A stretch of 64,000 bases of DNA, taken from the NCBI GenBank assembly GCA_030645915.1, contig JAUSNO010000025.1, forward strand, positions 1-64,000, read 5' to 3'. The stretch's first letter is position 1; each line of letters opens with the position of its first letter. The position numbers and the translations under genes are program-made. Positions 8,960 to 17,505 of the stretch are shown piece by piece. The stretch is from Undibacterium sp. (lineage in GTDB: Bacteria > Pseudomonadota > Gammaproteobacteria > Burkholderiales > Burkholderiaceae_D). The notes under the pieces were generated by a model. The model saw nothing but the letters and a program-made list of their open reading frames with translations. It did no database searches and was not told the origin of the DNA.

Positions 8960-9711
8960 AGTTTGTAACCCTCATCCATGCGATCGAGTTTACGGATTAA
9001 CGACGGCCAGACAAAAGCCCCGCCCATGCCGCCGGTCTGCACCCGCATGGCTTCCGATACGCCCTTGATGATCGCCGGATTGACTTGCACCAGTTCGCCC
9101 CCGGCCTGCGCCGATAGCTGGATCTGGCAAGTCGATTCAAAGGTGTACATCGCCAGGAAGGCATCGGCAATACTCTTGCCCGCCACCAGCAAACCGTGAT
9201 TACGCAGCATCAGGAAATTGGCGCGCCCCATATCGGCCTGCAGGCGCGGTTTTTCTTCATCCCTGAACGCCACACCCTCGTATTCGTGATAGGCCAGCGA
9301 CGCCAGCACAAAGGTCGATTGCTGCGACAACGGCAGCACACCGCATTTTTGCGCACTCACCGCGACGCCGGCGCGGGTATGCGTGTGCAGCACGCATTGC
9401 ACATCGTCACGCGCTTCATGCACCGCGCTATGAATCACAAAGCCGGCAGGGTTCACCGGGAAAGGCGACTCGATCAATTTATTGCATTGCTGATCGACCT
9501 TGACCAAAGAAGACGCGGTAATTTCGTCGAACATCAGGCCGTACGGATTGATCAAAAAATGGTGCTCGGGGCCGGGCAGGCGCGCGCTGATGTGGGTAAA
9601 GACCAGATCGCTCCAGCCATACGCCGCCACCAGCCGGTAACAGGCGGCCAGATCAACGCGCAATTGCCATTCTTCCGCACTGACTAAATGCTTGATTGAT
9701 GGGATGTCCAT
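8956..9711 (-). CDS. Class II aldolase/adducin family protein
   Basis: A 251-residue protein of the class II aldolase/adducin fold, which in enzymatic members cleaves sugar phosphates with a divalent metal. The probable metal ligands are H109, H111 and H172 (HTHTRAG and NHGLLVAG). GAGGAG precedes the ATG. It is the middle gene of an HD-aldolase-SDR operon. Many such orphan homologues have no assigned substrate. Confidence 0.88.
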   Translation of the reverse strand: MDIPSIKHLVSAEEWQLRVDLAACYRLVAAYGWSDLVFTHISARLPGPEHHFLINPYGLMFDEITASSLVKVDQQCNKLIESPFPVNPAGFVIHSAVHEARDDVQCVLHTHTRAGVAVSAQKCGVLPLSQQSTFVLASLAYHEYEGVAFRDEEKPRLQADMGRANFLMLRNHGLLVAGKSIADAFLAMYTFESTCQIQLSAQAGGELVQVNPAIIKGVSEAMRVQTGGMGGAFVWPSLIRKLDRMDEGYKL

Positions 9712-9764
9712 GGGTGTCTCCTCACTATTTTAATGAATTGTTTTAATTGGATTGACAGAAAATG

Positions 9765-10340
9765 TTACTCAAGTACCGCTTTGTAAATGGTATTTTTGGG
9801 TTGTGCAAAAAGCCGCGCCAGCATCGGCTCGAACTCGACCAGGGGAAAAGTCTCGCCATGCTTGTCAAAAGCCGGGCTGTCATACAATTCGCAGAATTCT
9901 GCGGTGCGTTCAAAACAGGGATGATCACGGAATTGCTCGCGCATGTTTTTATCCATGCCGATATGATGAAAAAAATAGTAGCCCTGGAAAATGCCGTGGT
10001 TCTGCACCATCCATAAATTGTCGGCGCTGACAAAGGGCTTCAAAATCGCAGCGGCAATATCCGGGTGATTGAATGTCCCTAAGGTATCGCCTATGTCATG
10101 CAACAAGGCGCAACAGACGTATTCATCATCACGCCCGTCACGCAAGGCGCGGGTTGCGGTTTGCAGCGAATGGGCGTAGCGGTCTATCGGAAAACCACCA
10201 TAATCGCCCTCAAGTAGCTGCAAATGTTTAACGATACGATCTGGCAATCCCTTGGTGAATTGCATGAATTCGGCACCGATCAACTGCCAGTCTTGCTCGG
10301 TACTATCCTGCATCCGGGTAAATTGCGTGTGCTTATGCAT
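9765..10340 (-). CDS. HD-domain protein
   Basis: A 191-residue HD-superfamily protein. The metal-site residues visible are H57, the H81-D82 doublet in LLHDIGD, H92 and H115 (QNHGIF). The pattern and length recall the mixed-valent diiron oxygenases of the PhnZ type as well as ordinary HD phosphohydrolases, and I cannot decide between them. The start was placed at MHKHTQF because GAGGAGG lies six bases upstream. It heads the operon with the aldolase and SDR genes. Confidence 0.8.
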   Translation of the reverse strand: MHKHTQFTRMQDSTEQDWQLIGAEFMQFTKGLPDRIVKHLQLLEGDYGGFPIDRYAHSLQTATRALRDGRDDEYVCCALLHDIGDTLGTFNHPDIAAAILKPFVSADNLWMVQNHGIFQGYYFFHHIGMDKNMREQFRDHPCFERTAEFCELYDSPAFDKHGETFPLVEFEPMLARLFAQPKNTIYKAVLE

Positions 10341-10614
10341 AATATGCCTCCTCAAAAGGGAAATTAATCTTCACCCGGTAGCCTACACCTTACCGAGGGC
10401 GCCCGCCATGCACGGCTATGATTTTTCACTCAGCGATACAACGCCGCCCGCGAGAGCAATCAAAGCGTTTTTGCACGCTCATGCTATTTTGCGTTATCCT
10501 TGCGCTTAAGAATCTCCGTATCATTTCTCAAGCTAAATTGGGACGAAGCAAATTTCAGTTGATTGAGGAATCCGGCTTCGTCTTTATGTTATTTCGATCG
10601 GGAAGATCAGACAA

Positions 10615-11451
10615 ATGCATGCCTCTATTCTGCGCAAGTTATCGCAATATTCACTGCTGGCATTTTCTTTTCTCGTGCCTGAGCTATCTGCAGCCGGCTG
10701 CTCTCGCCCGATCAATGTCCCTATTTCAGCCACTGGCTTGAGTGTCATCGTCCGTGCGGAATCGGTCAGCGGCATCTATCCCGATCTGCTGCGCAGCATC
10801 GCCGAAAAAGAAGGGTGCCAGTTCGTTTTCACGGTGGTGCCAAGGGCCAGGCTGGAGGCCATGTTTGAAGCGGGCAAAGCGGATATCCTGATCCCCGCCA
10901 GCAAGACGCCACGGCGCGACGATCTGGGGCTATTCGTTCCTTTAATTCATAGCCGGGCGACCCTGATTTCGATCCAATCGAATCGTCCGTCTATCAAGAC
11001 CGCACAAGACCTGATCGAGCGACAAGACCTGCGGCTGGCGCTGGTGCGCGGCTTTGACTATGGCGATGCCTATCAAACACTGGTGGCCGAACTGACCAGG
11101 CAAGGGCGCGTCTTCATGGAAAGCGATGTCGTCTCTGTCGCCCGCCTGATGAAATCAGGTAGCACCTATTTGACCATCATGGCACCTTCCATCTTTGACG
11201 GGGCAATTAGGGGTGACGCCCGCGTTGAAGAGTTGCTGGGCCAGCTTAGATACGAGCCTATCAATGAGCTGCCATGGGGCGATAGCGGCGTCTATCTGTC
11301 CAAAACCTCATTGAGCAAAAGCGACACCGAACAATTACGCCAGATCTTTGAGCGCACGTCCAGATCGGGCGTTGTCTGGAAAAATTTCCAGCGTTATTAC
11401 CAGCCCGACCTGCTCAAGGAAGGCATCCGTCCGCTCAATAGTTCGCATTAA
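10615..11451 (+). CDS. Periplasmic solute-binding protein (SBP_bac_3-like)
   Basis: A 278-residue exported protein with a signal peptide of about 27 residues ending SAAG. The body matches the type-3 solute-binding fold: GIYPDLLRSIAEKEGCQF, a PRARLEAMFEAGKADILIPASKT segment and a second lobe with LRLALVRGFDYG. No ABC permease or ATPase gene is adjacent, so it may be an orphan sensor or work with a distant transporter. The ribosome site is weak. Confidence 0.8.
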   Translation: MHASILRKLSQYSLLAFSFLVPELSAAGCSRPINVPISATGLSVIVRAESVSGIYPDLLRSIAEKEGCQFVFTVVPRARLEAMFEAGKADILIPASKTPRRDDLGLFVPLIHSRATLISIQSNRPSIKTAQDLIERQDLRLALVRGFDYGDAYQTLVAELTRQGRVFMESDVVSVARLMKSGSTYLTIMAPSIFDGAIRGDARVEELLGQLRYEPINELPWGDSGVYLSKTSLSKSDTEQLRQIFERTSRSGVVWKNFQRYYQPDLLKEGIRPLNSSH

Positions 11452-11472
11452 AACACCCCACTTGCAAAGCGG

Positions 11473-11931
11473 CTACAGTTCCACCCGCGTCTCAAACTTG
11501 CTGCGCAAGATGGAAAAAAAACTCCGCACGTTGCGCACATTGGCCTGAGTGGCGAACAGCCTGTGTGCCAGAGCATGATAAGCGGGCATATCGGCCACCT
11601 GTATCAGCAGCACAAAATCCGGCCCTGGCGAGACCCGATAGCATTGCTGTACGGCGGCTTCTCTGGCCACCAAAGATTCAAATTCAAGCTGCTTTTCGGT
11701 TGCCTGATGGTCCAGGGTAATTTCCACAATGGCGGTCAGGCTAGGGCCTATCTTTTCTGCATCGAGAATCGCCACCTGCCGCGCAATCACGCCCTCTTTC
11801 ATCAGCCGGCTGACCCGCCGCAGACAGGTCGGCGGAGAAGCATGCACCCGTGCGGCCAGATCATGATTGGTCAACGAGGCGTCGTGCTGCAATTGCTGCA
11901 AAATACGTTTATCCAACTCATCCAATAGCAT
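11473..11931 (-). CDS. Lrp/AsnC family transcriptional regulator
   Basis: A 152-residue feast/famine regulator. The N-terminal helix-turn-helix spans about residues 5-50 (LDELDKRILQQLQHDASLTNHDLAARVHAS is its first part, given as segments) and the C-terminal RAM ligand-binding domain spans about 60-145. The start at MLLDELDK has GGAG seven bases upstream; an upstream in-frame ATG would add 11 residues. It diverges from glmS across about 195 AT-rich bases that probably hold both promoters and an autoregulatory site. Confidence 0.88.
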   Translation of the reverse strand: MLLDELDKRILQQLQHDASLTNHDLAARVHASPPTCLRRVSRLMKEGVIARQVAILDAEKIGPSLTAIVEITLDHQATEKQLEFESLVAREAAVQQCYRVSPGPDFVLLIQVADMPAYHALAHRLFATQANVRNVRSFFSILRSKFETRVEL

Positions 11932-12126
11932 TTTCCTGGCTCCAAAGTGATTCATCAATGACATTCAACATGAAATATTCATCCACTTTTTATCATCAAT
12001 TGGTATATTAAGTCATCAATAATCACCGATTGAATATTCATTCATTTATACATAAATATTGAAATAATATTTTACCCCATCTGGATTAGCATGATGCTAC
12101 TTCAATCATTCTCCTGAGAGGCTCCC

Positions 12127-13944
12127 ATGTGTGGAATCGTCGGCGCAGTAGCACAACGCAATATCACTCCCATCTTGCTGGAAGGCCTCAAACGCCTTGA
12201 ATACCGTGGCTATGACTCCTGCGGAATCGCCTTGCATGTCGATGGCAATTTGCAACGTTCACGCAGCACCTCACGCGTGGCCGAGTTGCAGGCGCAGATA
12301 GAACAAACCGGATTAGCCGGATTTACCGGCATCGCCCACACCCGCTGGGCCACCCACGGCGCGCCATCTTCGGCCAACGCCCACCCGCATTTCTCACGCG
12401 ATCGTATTGCGCTGGTCCACAACGGCATCATCGAAAACCACGAAGAATTGCGAGCCGAACTGACGGCACTAGGCTATGTATTCGAAAGCCAGACCGACAC
12501 CGAAGTCATCGCCCATCTGGTCGATCATTTGTATCAGGGTGATTTATTCGACACCGTACAACAGGCAGTCAAACGACTCACCGGCGCTTTTGCGATAGCG
12601 GTATTCTGCCGTGACGAGCCGCACCGCGTGGTCGGTGCGCGCCAGGGTTCACCGCTCATCGTCGGCGTAGGCCAGGGCGAAAATTTCCTCGCCTCAGACG
12701 CCATGGCATTGGCCGGCACCACTGACCAGATCATCTATCTGGAAGAAGGCGATGTCGTCGATCTGCAATTGCAAAAAGTCTGGATCGTCGATGCCGATGG
12801 CAAACAAGTCCAGCGCGAAGTGCGCACCGTGCACGCGCACACCGGCGCAGCCGAACTAGGCCCGTATCGCCACTACATGCAGAAAGAAATTTTCGAGCAA
12901 CCGCGCGCGCTGGGCGACACATTAGAAGGCGTTACCGCCATCATGCCAGAGCTGTTTGGCGACAAGGCGCACAAAGTTTTCAAACAGATCGACAACGTAT
13001 TAATCCTCGCCTGCGGCACCAGCTATTACGCCGGCATGACCGCCAAATACTGGATAGAATCGATCGCCAAAATCCCCGTCAACGTAGAGATCGCCAGCGA
13101 ATACCGCTACCGTGACAGCGTGCCAAATCCCAACAGCTTGGTCGTCACCATCTCGCAAAGCGGCGAAACCGCCGACACGCTGGCCGCGCTAAAACACGCA
13201 CGCAGCCTGGGCATGCCGCACAGCCTGACTATCTGCAACGTCAGCACTAGCGCCATGGTGCGCGAATGCGAACTGGCCTACATCACACGCGCCGGCGTCG
13301 AAGTCGGCGTAGCATCGACCAAGGCCTTCACCACGCAACTCGCCGCCCTCTTCCTGCTAGCCTTGACGCTGGCACAAAGCAAAGGCCGCCTCAGCGACGA
13401 GCAAGAAGCAGAACACATCAAAGCCCTGCGCCACCTGCCAGTCGCCATCAGCGCCGTGCTGGCGCTGGAACCGCAAATCATCGCCTGGTCGGAAGAATTC
13501 GCCCGCAAAGAAAACGCGCTATTCCTGGGCCGCGGCATGCACTACCCGATCGCCCTGGAAGGCGCGCTCAAGCTCAAAGAGATTTCCTACATCCACGCCG
13601 AAGCCTACCCCGCAGGCGAACTCAAGCACGGCCCGCTGGCCCTGGTCACCAAAGAAATGCCGGTAGTCACGGTAGCGCCAAAAGACGGCCTGATCGAAAA
13701 ACTCAAATCCAACATGCAGGAAGTACGCGCCCGCGGCGGCGAACTCTACGTCTTCGCCGATGCCGATTCACGCATCACACCAAGCGAAGGCGTCCACGTC
13801 ATCCGCCTGCCAGAACACTACGGCATGCTGTCACCAATCCTGCACACGGTGCCGCTGCAATTGCTGGCCTATCACACGGCACTGGCGCGTGGTACGGATG
13901 TCGATAAGCCACGGAATTTGGCGAAATCTGTGACGGTGGAGTAA
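12127..13944 (+). CDS. glmS: Glutamine-fructose-6-phosphate aminotransferase (isomerizing)
   Basis: A 605-residue cytoplasmic enzyme that makes glucosamine-6-phosphate from fructose-6-phosphate and glutamine, the first step to UDP-GlcNAc. The glutaminase nucleophile is Cys2 in MCGIVGAV, followed by HTRWATHG. Two SIS sugar-isomerase domains follow ([17 protein letters not shown]), and the protein ends with the conserved [23 protein letters not shown] precedes the ATG. The 3' end is the standard Tn7 attachment target, and a Tn7-like end begins 23 bases after the stop. Confidence 0.98.
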   Translation: MCGIVGAVAQRNITPILLEGLKRLEYRGYDSCGIALHVDGNLQRSRSTSRVAELQAQIEQTGLAGFTGIAHTRWATHGAPSSANAHPHFSRDRIALVHNGIIENHEELRAELTALGYVFESQTDTEVIAHLVDHLYQGDLFDTVQQAVKRLTGAFAIAVFCRDEPHRVVGARQGSPLIVGVGQGENFLASDAMALAGTTDQIIYLEEGDVVDLQLQKVWIVDADGKQVQREVRTVHAHTGAAELGPYRHYMQKEIFEQPRALGDTLEGVTAIMPELFGDKAHKVFKQIDNVLILACGTSYYAGMTAKYWIESIAKIPVNVEIASEYRYRDSVPNPNSLVVTISQSGETADTLAALKHARSLGMPHSLTICNVSTSAMVRECELAYITRAGVEVGVASTKAFTTQLAALFLLALTLAQSKGRLSDEQEAEHIKALRHLPVAISAVLALEPQIIAWSEEFARKENALFLGRGMHYPIALEGALKLKEISYIHAEAYPAGELKHGPLALVTKEMPVVTVAPKDGLIEKLKSNMQEVRARGGELYVFADADSRITPSEGVHVIRLPEHYGMLSPILHTVPLQLLAYHTALARGTDVDKPRNLAKSVTVE

Positions 13945-13956
13945 GCAGTTTTAAGA

Positions 13957-14025
13957 TTTTTTAAAATTGTCCCTTTGGAATAAAGTTCGGAATTTTTCAA
14001 CGGAGTGCGGAAATAAAGTTCGGAA
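13957..14025. mobile_element. Tn7-like transposon end at the glmS attachment site
   Basis: A TGT at 13968-13970 begins 23 bases after the glmS stop and is followed by two perfect 14-bp direct repeats AATAAAGTTCGGAA (13979-13992 and 14012-14025), 33 bases apart. The repeats resemble, from memory, the TnsB-binding repeats of Tn7 (AAATAGTTGGGAAC core). The bases before TGT read AAAAT, a possible 5-bp target duplication. No tns gene is present, so this is at most a remnant. Confidence 0.55.
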
Positions 14026-14028
14026 CAC

Positions 14029-14113
14029 GACTGATAGTATATAGACAGTCTATTCGATGAACATAGGATTGAAAATCCTTGTGTCGGCGATTCGATTCCG
14101 TCCCGGGCAACCA
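14029..14113 (+). pseudogene. Decayed tRNA-Phe (GAA) remnant
   Basis: The 3' half is clear: an anticodon arm AGGATTGAAAATCCT with anticodon GAA at 14065-14079, a T-arm with TTCGATTCC, and CCGGGC followed by CCA at 14111-14113. The D-arm region retains only scattered matches (CAGTC, GA, CA), and the 5' acceptor strand is missing. It is therefore a pseudo-tRNA, as often left at the edge of an integrated element. Confidence 0.65.
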
Positions 14114-14128
14114 AGAAATACGTATTAA

Positions 14129-14165
14129 AAATAAGGACTTACAGCGATGTAAGCCCTTATTTTAT
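14129..14165 (+). terminator. Rho-independent terminator after the tRNA remnant
   Basis: A 15-base stem with one mismatch (AAATAAGG A CTTACA with TGTAAG C CCTTATTT) closes a GCGA loop and runs into TTTTATT. It lies 15 bases after the CCA of the tRNA-Phe remnant, as expected for a once-functional tRNA gene. Confidence 0.75.
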
Positions 14166-14448
14166 TCTGAGTTCACTCTACTATTAATACGTTGATTCTA
14201 CAATTCCAAAATTTTTCCCTTTAAATTACGATCTCTAAAATTACATAAATGTGTAATTTTTATTGCGCTATCTCAATTTCACAAAAACGCTAGAATTAAT
14301 TTTTAATTCGACCATAAATTCGCATGCTATAAAAAATAGCATCTTAATTTTGTCAATATATTAATTTTCAAAAATTATTACAAAATATTACAAAATTAAT
14401 AACTTGCATGATATCTTAAAAAAATACTAATTTTATTGAGGTTTTCAA

Positions 14449-15408
14449 ATGCAAATTAAACAGCTTTTTGCAGCATTTTTCATTTTTTTCGCTTTTATTG
14501 GAATTGCAAAAGCCAACTCGCCCGAATCAGGCTGGTGGTGGAATGCATCGGAAGGTGGACGAGGATATTCAATCGAAATTCAAGATAATCAAGTTTTTTT
14601 TGCAGCATATTCCTATGATTCAAATAAACAACCAGTTTGGTATTACAGTTCAGGCACATTAAGCGGAGATTCTTTTTATTCTGGCCGAGTGGTAAAAGCC
14701 GTCAACGGTGCATGTTTTGGATGCGCCGAAGGAGCGCCGCAAAGTATCGATGTAGGATCAATGTCGATCAGTTTTAACGGTGAAAAGGATGCGACTCTAA
14801 ATATACTAGGATTTACGACTCAGATAACTCGATTTGACTTTGCAAATGGAGATAACACACACTATCCAAATGCATGTTATGGCGAATGGTCTGGCGTCAC
14901 TGGAAGCCCTAACTTTCCTTTATATTCAGGTGAACGTATAATTTTAAATACGACATTTACAGGAACTGATGGAACCAATTTCTTAATGGGAACCAGAAGC
15001 GGATCTTCGAATCTTGCTTTGTGTTCTTATGACCCTGCGACTAAATACTGGTCAATTCTCTTAGATTCCTCCACCTCTTATTATCAATTTTTCTATTTTA
15101 AATTTACAGGCTTCAATAGAATGGAAGGCACCCATTGGACATATTTAAAAAGTGGCAATATTTCTGGCACTGGCGATAACTGGGTCGCGTTCAGAACAGC
15201 ATCGAAAAATTATGTTCGAGGCGGTAACGGGCCAAGAACTTCAAAATCAGTCCAGTTAGACCCCATGGCTGCAAAAACTATAGCTGATTTACGACTACTA
15301 TCTGATAAATCAATGGTTGATTTGAATAAGCAAAGAACCTCGGTTTCGCCTGCTATTCAAGATGCTCTATCAAAAAATATACGAGCTATTTCCGCAATTC
15401 AAAAATAA
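14449..15408 (+). CDS. Secreted tryptophan-rich protein, AT-rich cargo gene
   Basis: A 319-residue exported protein with a signal peptide of about 22 residues ending AKA. Residues 26-70 contain the motif SGWWWNASEGGRGYSIE and then VFFAAYSYD...PVWYYSSG, seen in many uncharacterised secreted proteobacterial proteins. A second, weaker module starts near CYGEWSGV. The last 60 residues are charged and helical. The gene and its flanks are much richer in A+T than the neighbourhood and lie inside the glmS insertion, which points to acquisition. TTGAGG precedes the ATG. Function is unknown. Confidence 0.8.
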   Translation: MQIKQLFAAFFIFFAFIGIAKANSPESGWWWNASEGGRGYSIEIQDNQVFFAAYSYDSNKQPVWYYSSGTLSGDSFYSGRVVKAVNGACFGCAEGAPQSIDVGSMSISFNGEKDATLNILGFTTQITRFDFANGDNTHYPNACYGEWSGVTGSPNFPLYSGERIILNTTFTGTDGTNFLMGTRSGSSNLALCSYDPATKYWSILLDSSTSYYQFFYFKFTGFNRMEGTHWTYLKSGNISGTGDNWVAFRTASKNYVRGGNGPRTSKSVQLDPMAAKTIADLRLLSDKSMVDLNKQRTSVSPAIQDALSKNIRAISAIQK

Positions 15409-15608
15409 GATCTTGAAGCTGTATCCGGCTCGCGAATTTCTTAAAATTAATTTTGAAGTTCGCTTTTCCCAGTAATTTACGTTTTTTATTCGGTTTTTAT
15501 GTTTCACTAATCGCTGCAAATGAGCAAAGTCATGAGTATCTGCTGCGCACTTAGTACGAAAATCTCGAATCTAAAAATTCACTCCCACTTTCCGAGAACA
15601 ATTAAAAA

Positions 15609-15638
15609 CCTCATTTCAAGCTGAAATGAGGTTTTTTT
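15609..15638. terminator. Strong bidirectional terminator
   Basis: A perfect 10-base stem (CCTCATTTCA with TGAAATGAGG) around an AGC loop, preceded by AAAAA and followed by seven Ts. It is 200 bases after the secreted-protein stop, with no gene between. The rest of 15409-15850 holds no frame I trust. Confidence 0.85.
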
Positions 15639-15851
15639 GCTTATTTGTTAGAAACAGAATAGTCCTTCTCAAGAAGGTACGACAATCTAGCGAATTCCAT
15701 AAGCGCGTCGCAGACTTTCATTCTCCAAAAGAAAAACATAGAGATCATTTCCGCCAATAGAACGTAAGTCAACGAGATTCCACGCTCCCGCTCTAAAATC
15801 AAGGCCGTAAACCGCAATAAGTAAAACGTCAATAGTCGCAGGCGTATTGCG

Positions 15852-15944
15852 CCGCATGACGTTGTTCACATTCGACATACGGCTTTGGCGCGCGTTACCG
15901 TTGATGAGCCAGGTGATTTGGCGATGTCTGTGACGGTGAAGTAA
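15852..15944 (+). pseudogene. Degenerate duplicate of the glmS 3' end
   Basis: The last 25 codons read ...HTALARVTVDEPGDLAMSV then TVK and a stop, against ...[20 protein letters not shown] then TVE at the true glmS end. DNA similarity extends back to a shared GCCGC near 15852. The stop is followed by TTTTTTAAAAT (15948-15958), the same 11 bases that lie just before the Tn7-like TGT at 13957-13967. This looks like the far boundary of an insertion at glmS, or the remnant of an older glmS copy. Confidence 0.7.
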
Positions 15945-15971
15945 AGGTTTTTTAAAATACCCCACCCCGCT

Positions 15972-16032
15972 CACGCACTATCCATGCGGGTTTACAGCCT
16001 AATCGGCCTACAAGGCGCATGGATGTTGCGTG
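15972..16032 (+). repeat. 61-bp palindromic repeat, copy 2
   Basis: Arms CACGCACTATCCATGCGGG and GCGCATGGATGTTGCGTG. It lies just beyond the glmS 3' duplicate and before the 3' end of the diguanylate cyclase, in a convergent setting. Confidence 0.8.
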
Positions 16033-16148
16033 GTGGCGGTGTGCATTTTGAATTTTTTTATGCTGCCATCAAACGCATTCCGGATCCCTGACAGGCTCCA
16101 CCATGTGCGTTGATGATGCCATTTGATGGGTTCGGTACGGCGCTTGAC

Positions 16149-17213
16149 TTAAACGTGGACTATATGGTTGCTGACGCGATTTCTGCCTTCTGCCTTGCTG
16201 CGATATAAGGCGAGATCGGCGCGCGCGAAGGCGTCACCCAAGGTGTCGCCAGGGAGCAATTGCGTTACGCCGAACGATACGGTGCAGCGAATTTCCTTGC
16301 CTTGATGGCTGACCGCGCTTTCTTCAATGGCGCAGCGGATTCGCTCGGTCACCGCCATGGCGTCGGCAAGCTGTGTTTCCTGCATCAGAAAAATAAACTC
16401 TTCGCCGCCCCAGCGGGCGACAGCGTCCACTTCGCGTAATTCTTTCTTGAACAAGCGGCTGATGGAAATCAGTACCTGATCGCCCGCTTCATGACCAAAG
16501 GTGTCGTTGATATTCTTGAATAAATCGACGTCTGCGACCACCACGGCGCTATGGCTTACATTGCGCCGGAGTTGGGCGATATGCTGTTCGACAACCGATT
16601 CAAAATAACGCCGGTTGTGCAAGCCCGTGAGTGCATCGAGCGAGGCCAAAATTTTCAGCCGCTGCTCTGCCTTGGTGATTTTGTGCCTGTAATAACTCGC
16701 CAGCATCGAAAACATGACGACAAAGAGCGATATGTTGAGCCATTTGAGAATGATCAGGCTCGCTTCGGGGATCGGTGCCAGCGGGCCCCACATGCGCGAG
16801 ATGGTATCCAATGCGCCCAGGAAAGACAGCAAGGCGATCAAAAATACCTGCAACGCCCGCCGCGACGAGGTCATTGCCACTGAGGGAATGAACATCAAAA
16901 GAAGGTAATGAAAACCACTCTCCCAGCCCAGCATCAGGGTGCCGATAGCCGCATGCGGGAAAGCTTCAAGCCAGATGAGAAGCACCGCAAAATGCAGGCG
17001 GCGCCGTTGCACCAGCTGGTAGGCCGCCAGGTACATCGCCACACTGACGACGTTCATCCACGCCAATAGCGGCGATCCTATCGCGAGAAAAAATAGAAAG
17101 TAAATGCAATCGACAGCAGCGGAGGATAGCGCCACACGCCCGATAAAAGCGGCGGCAACAGCTTTATTCGAGCTCGCTGGTGGTTTTGCTGTTGATTCTG
17201 TAGAGGGCTGCAT
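16149..17213 (-). CDS. Membrane diguanylate cyclase
   Basis: A 354-residue protein that would make c-di-GMP from two GTP. About residues 25-185 hold five or six hydrophobic segments forming an integral membrane sensor. The GGDEF domain spans about 195-350, with metal-binding DVDLFKNINDTFGHEAGD, the active signature GGEEF and an intact RxxD inhibitory site (REVD) five residues before it. It should therefore be active and feedback-inhibited. No clear ribosome site is seen before the ATG. It has no operon partner. Confidence 0.9.
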   Translation of the reverse strand: MQPSTESTAKPPASSNKAVAAAFIGRVALSSAAVDCIYFLFFLAIGSPLLAWMNVVSVAMYLAAYQLVQRRRLHFAVLLIWLEAFPHAAIGTLMLGWESGFHYLLLMFIPSVAMTSSRRALQVFLIALLSFLGALDTISRMWGPLAPIPEASLIILKWLNISLFVVMFSMLASYYRHKITKAEQRLKILASLDALTGLHNRRYFESVVEQHIAQLRRNVSHSAVVVADVDLFKNINDTFGHEAGDQVLISISRLFKKELREVDAVARWGGEEFIFLMQETQLADAMAVTERIRCAIEESAVSHQGKEIRCTVSFGVTQLLPGDTLGDAFARADLALYRSKAEGRNRVSNHIVHV

Positions 17214-17421
17214 CGTTGCGTTATCTGGGAAGATTTATTTTCCCTGTCCCTGCTTGCCTTGGAAGATTCCAGTGATTCGCTGCAACCTTACCACACCATG
17301 AGCGCCATCCATGGCGCAAGTGAAACAGCTGTCGCAAAAAAAACTGCGGGTACTTGAAGGGACTTGGCAAGCAGCGGAATCGCACCAAGCGCCCACGCAA
17401 TTTTTACAAGGCCACCCCGCT

Positions 17422-17482
17422 CACGCCCTATCCATGCGGGTTTGCAGCCTGCCTGGCCTGTAAGGCGCATGGGTGTTGCGTG
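17422..17482 (+). repeat. 61-bp palindromic repeat, copy 3
   Basis: Arms CACGCCCTATCCATGCGGG and GCGCATGGGTGTTGCGTG. It lies between the 5' end of the diguanylate cyclase and the 3' end of the dehydrogenase, both on the minus strand. Confidence 0.8.
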
Positions 17483-17505
17483 TCGGGCACTATGTTTTCA
17501 GACAA

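Noticed and set aside
13266-13907. A 213-codon plus-strand frame inside glmS
   Set aside because: It is arginine- and histidine-rich frame-shift translation of glmS, which is itself certain.
15687-15878. A minus-strand frame of 63 codons (MSNVNNVMRRNTPAT...) overlapping the glmS remnant region
   Set aside because: It has no ribosome site and partly runs antisense to the decayed glmS end. A weak possibility remains, but support is insufficient.
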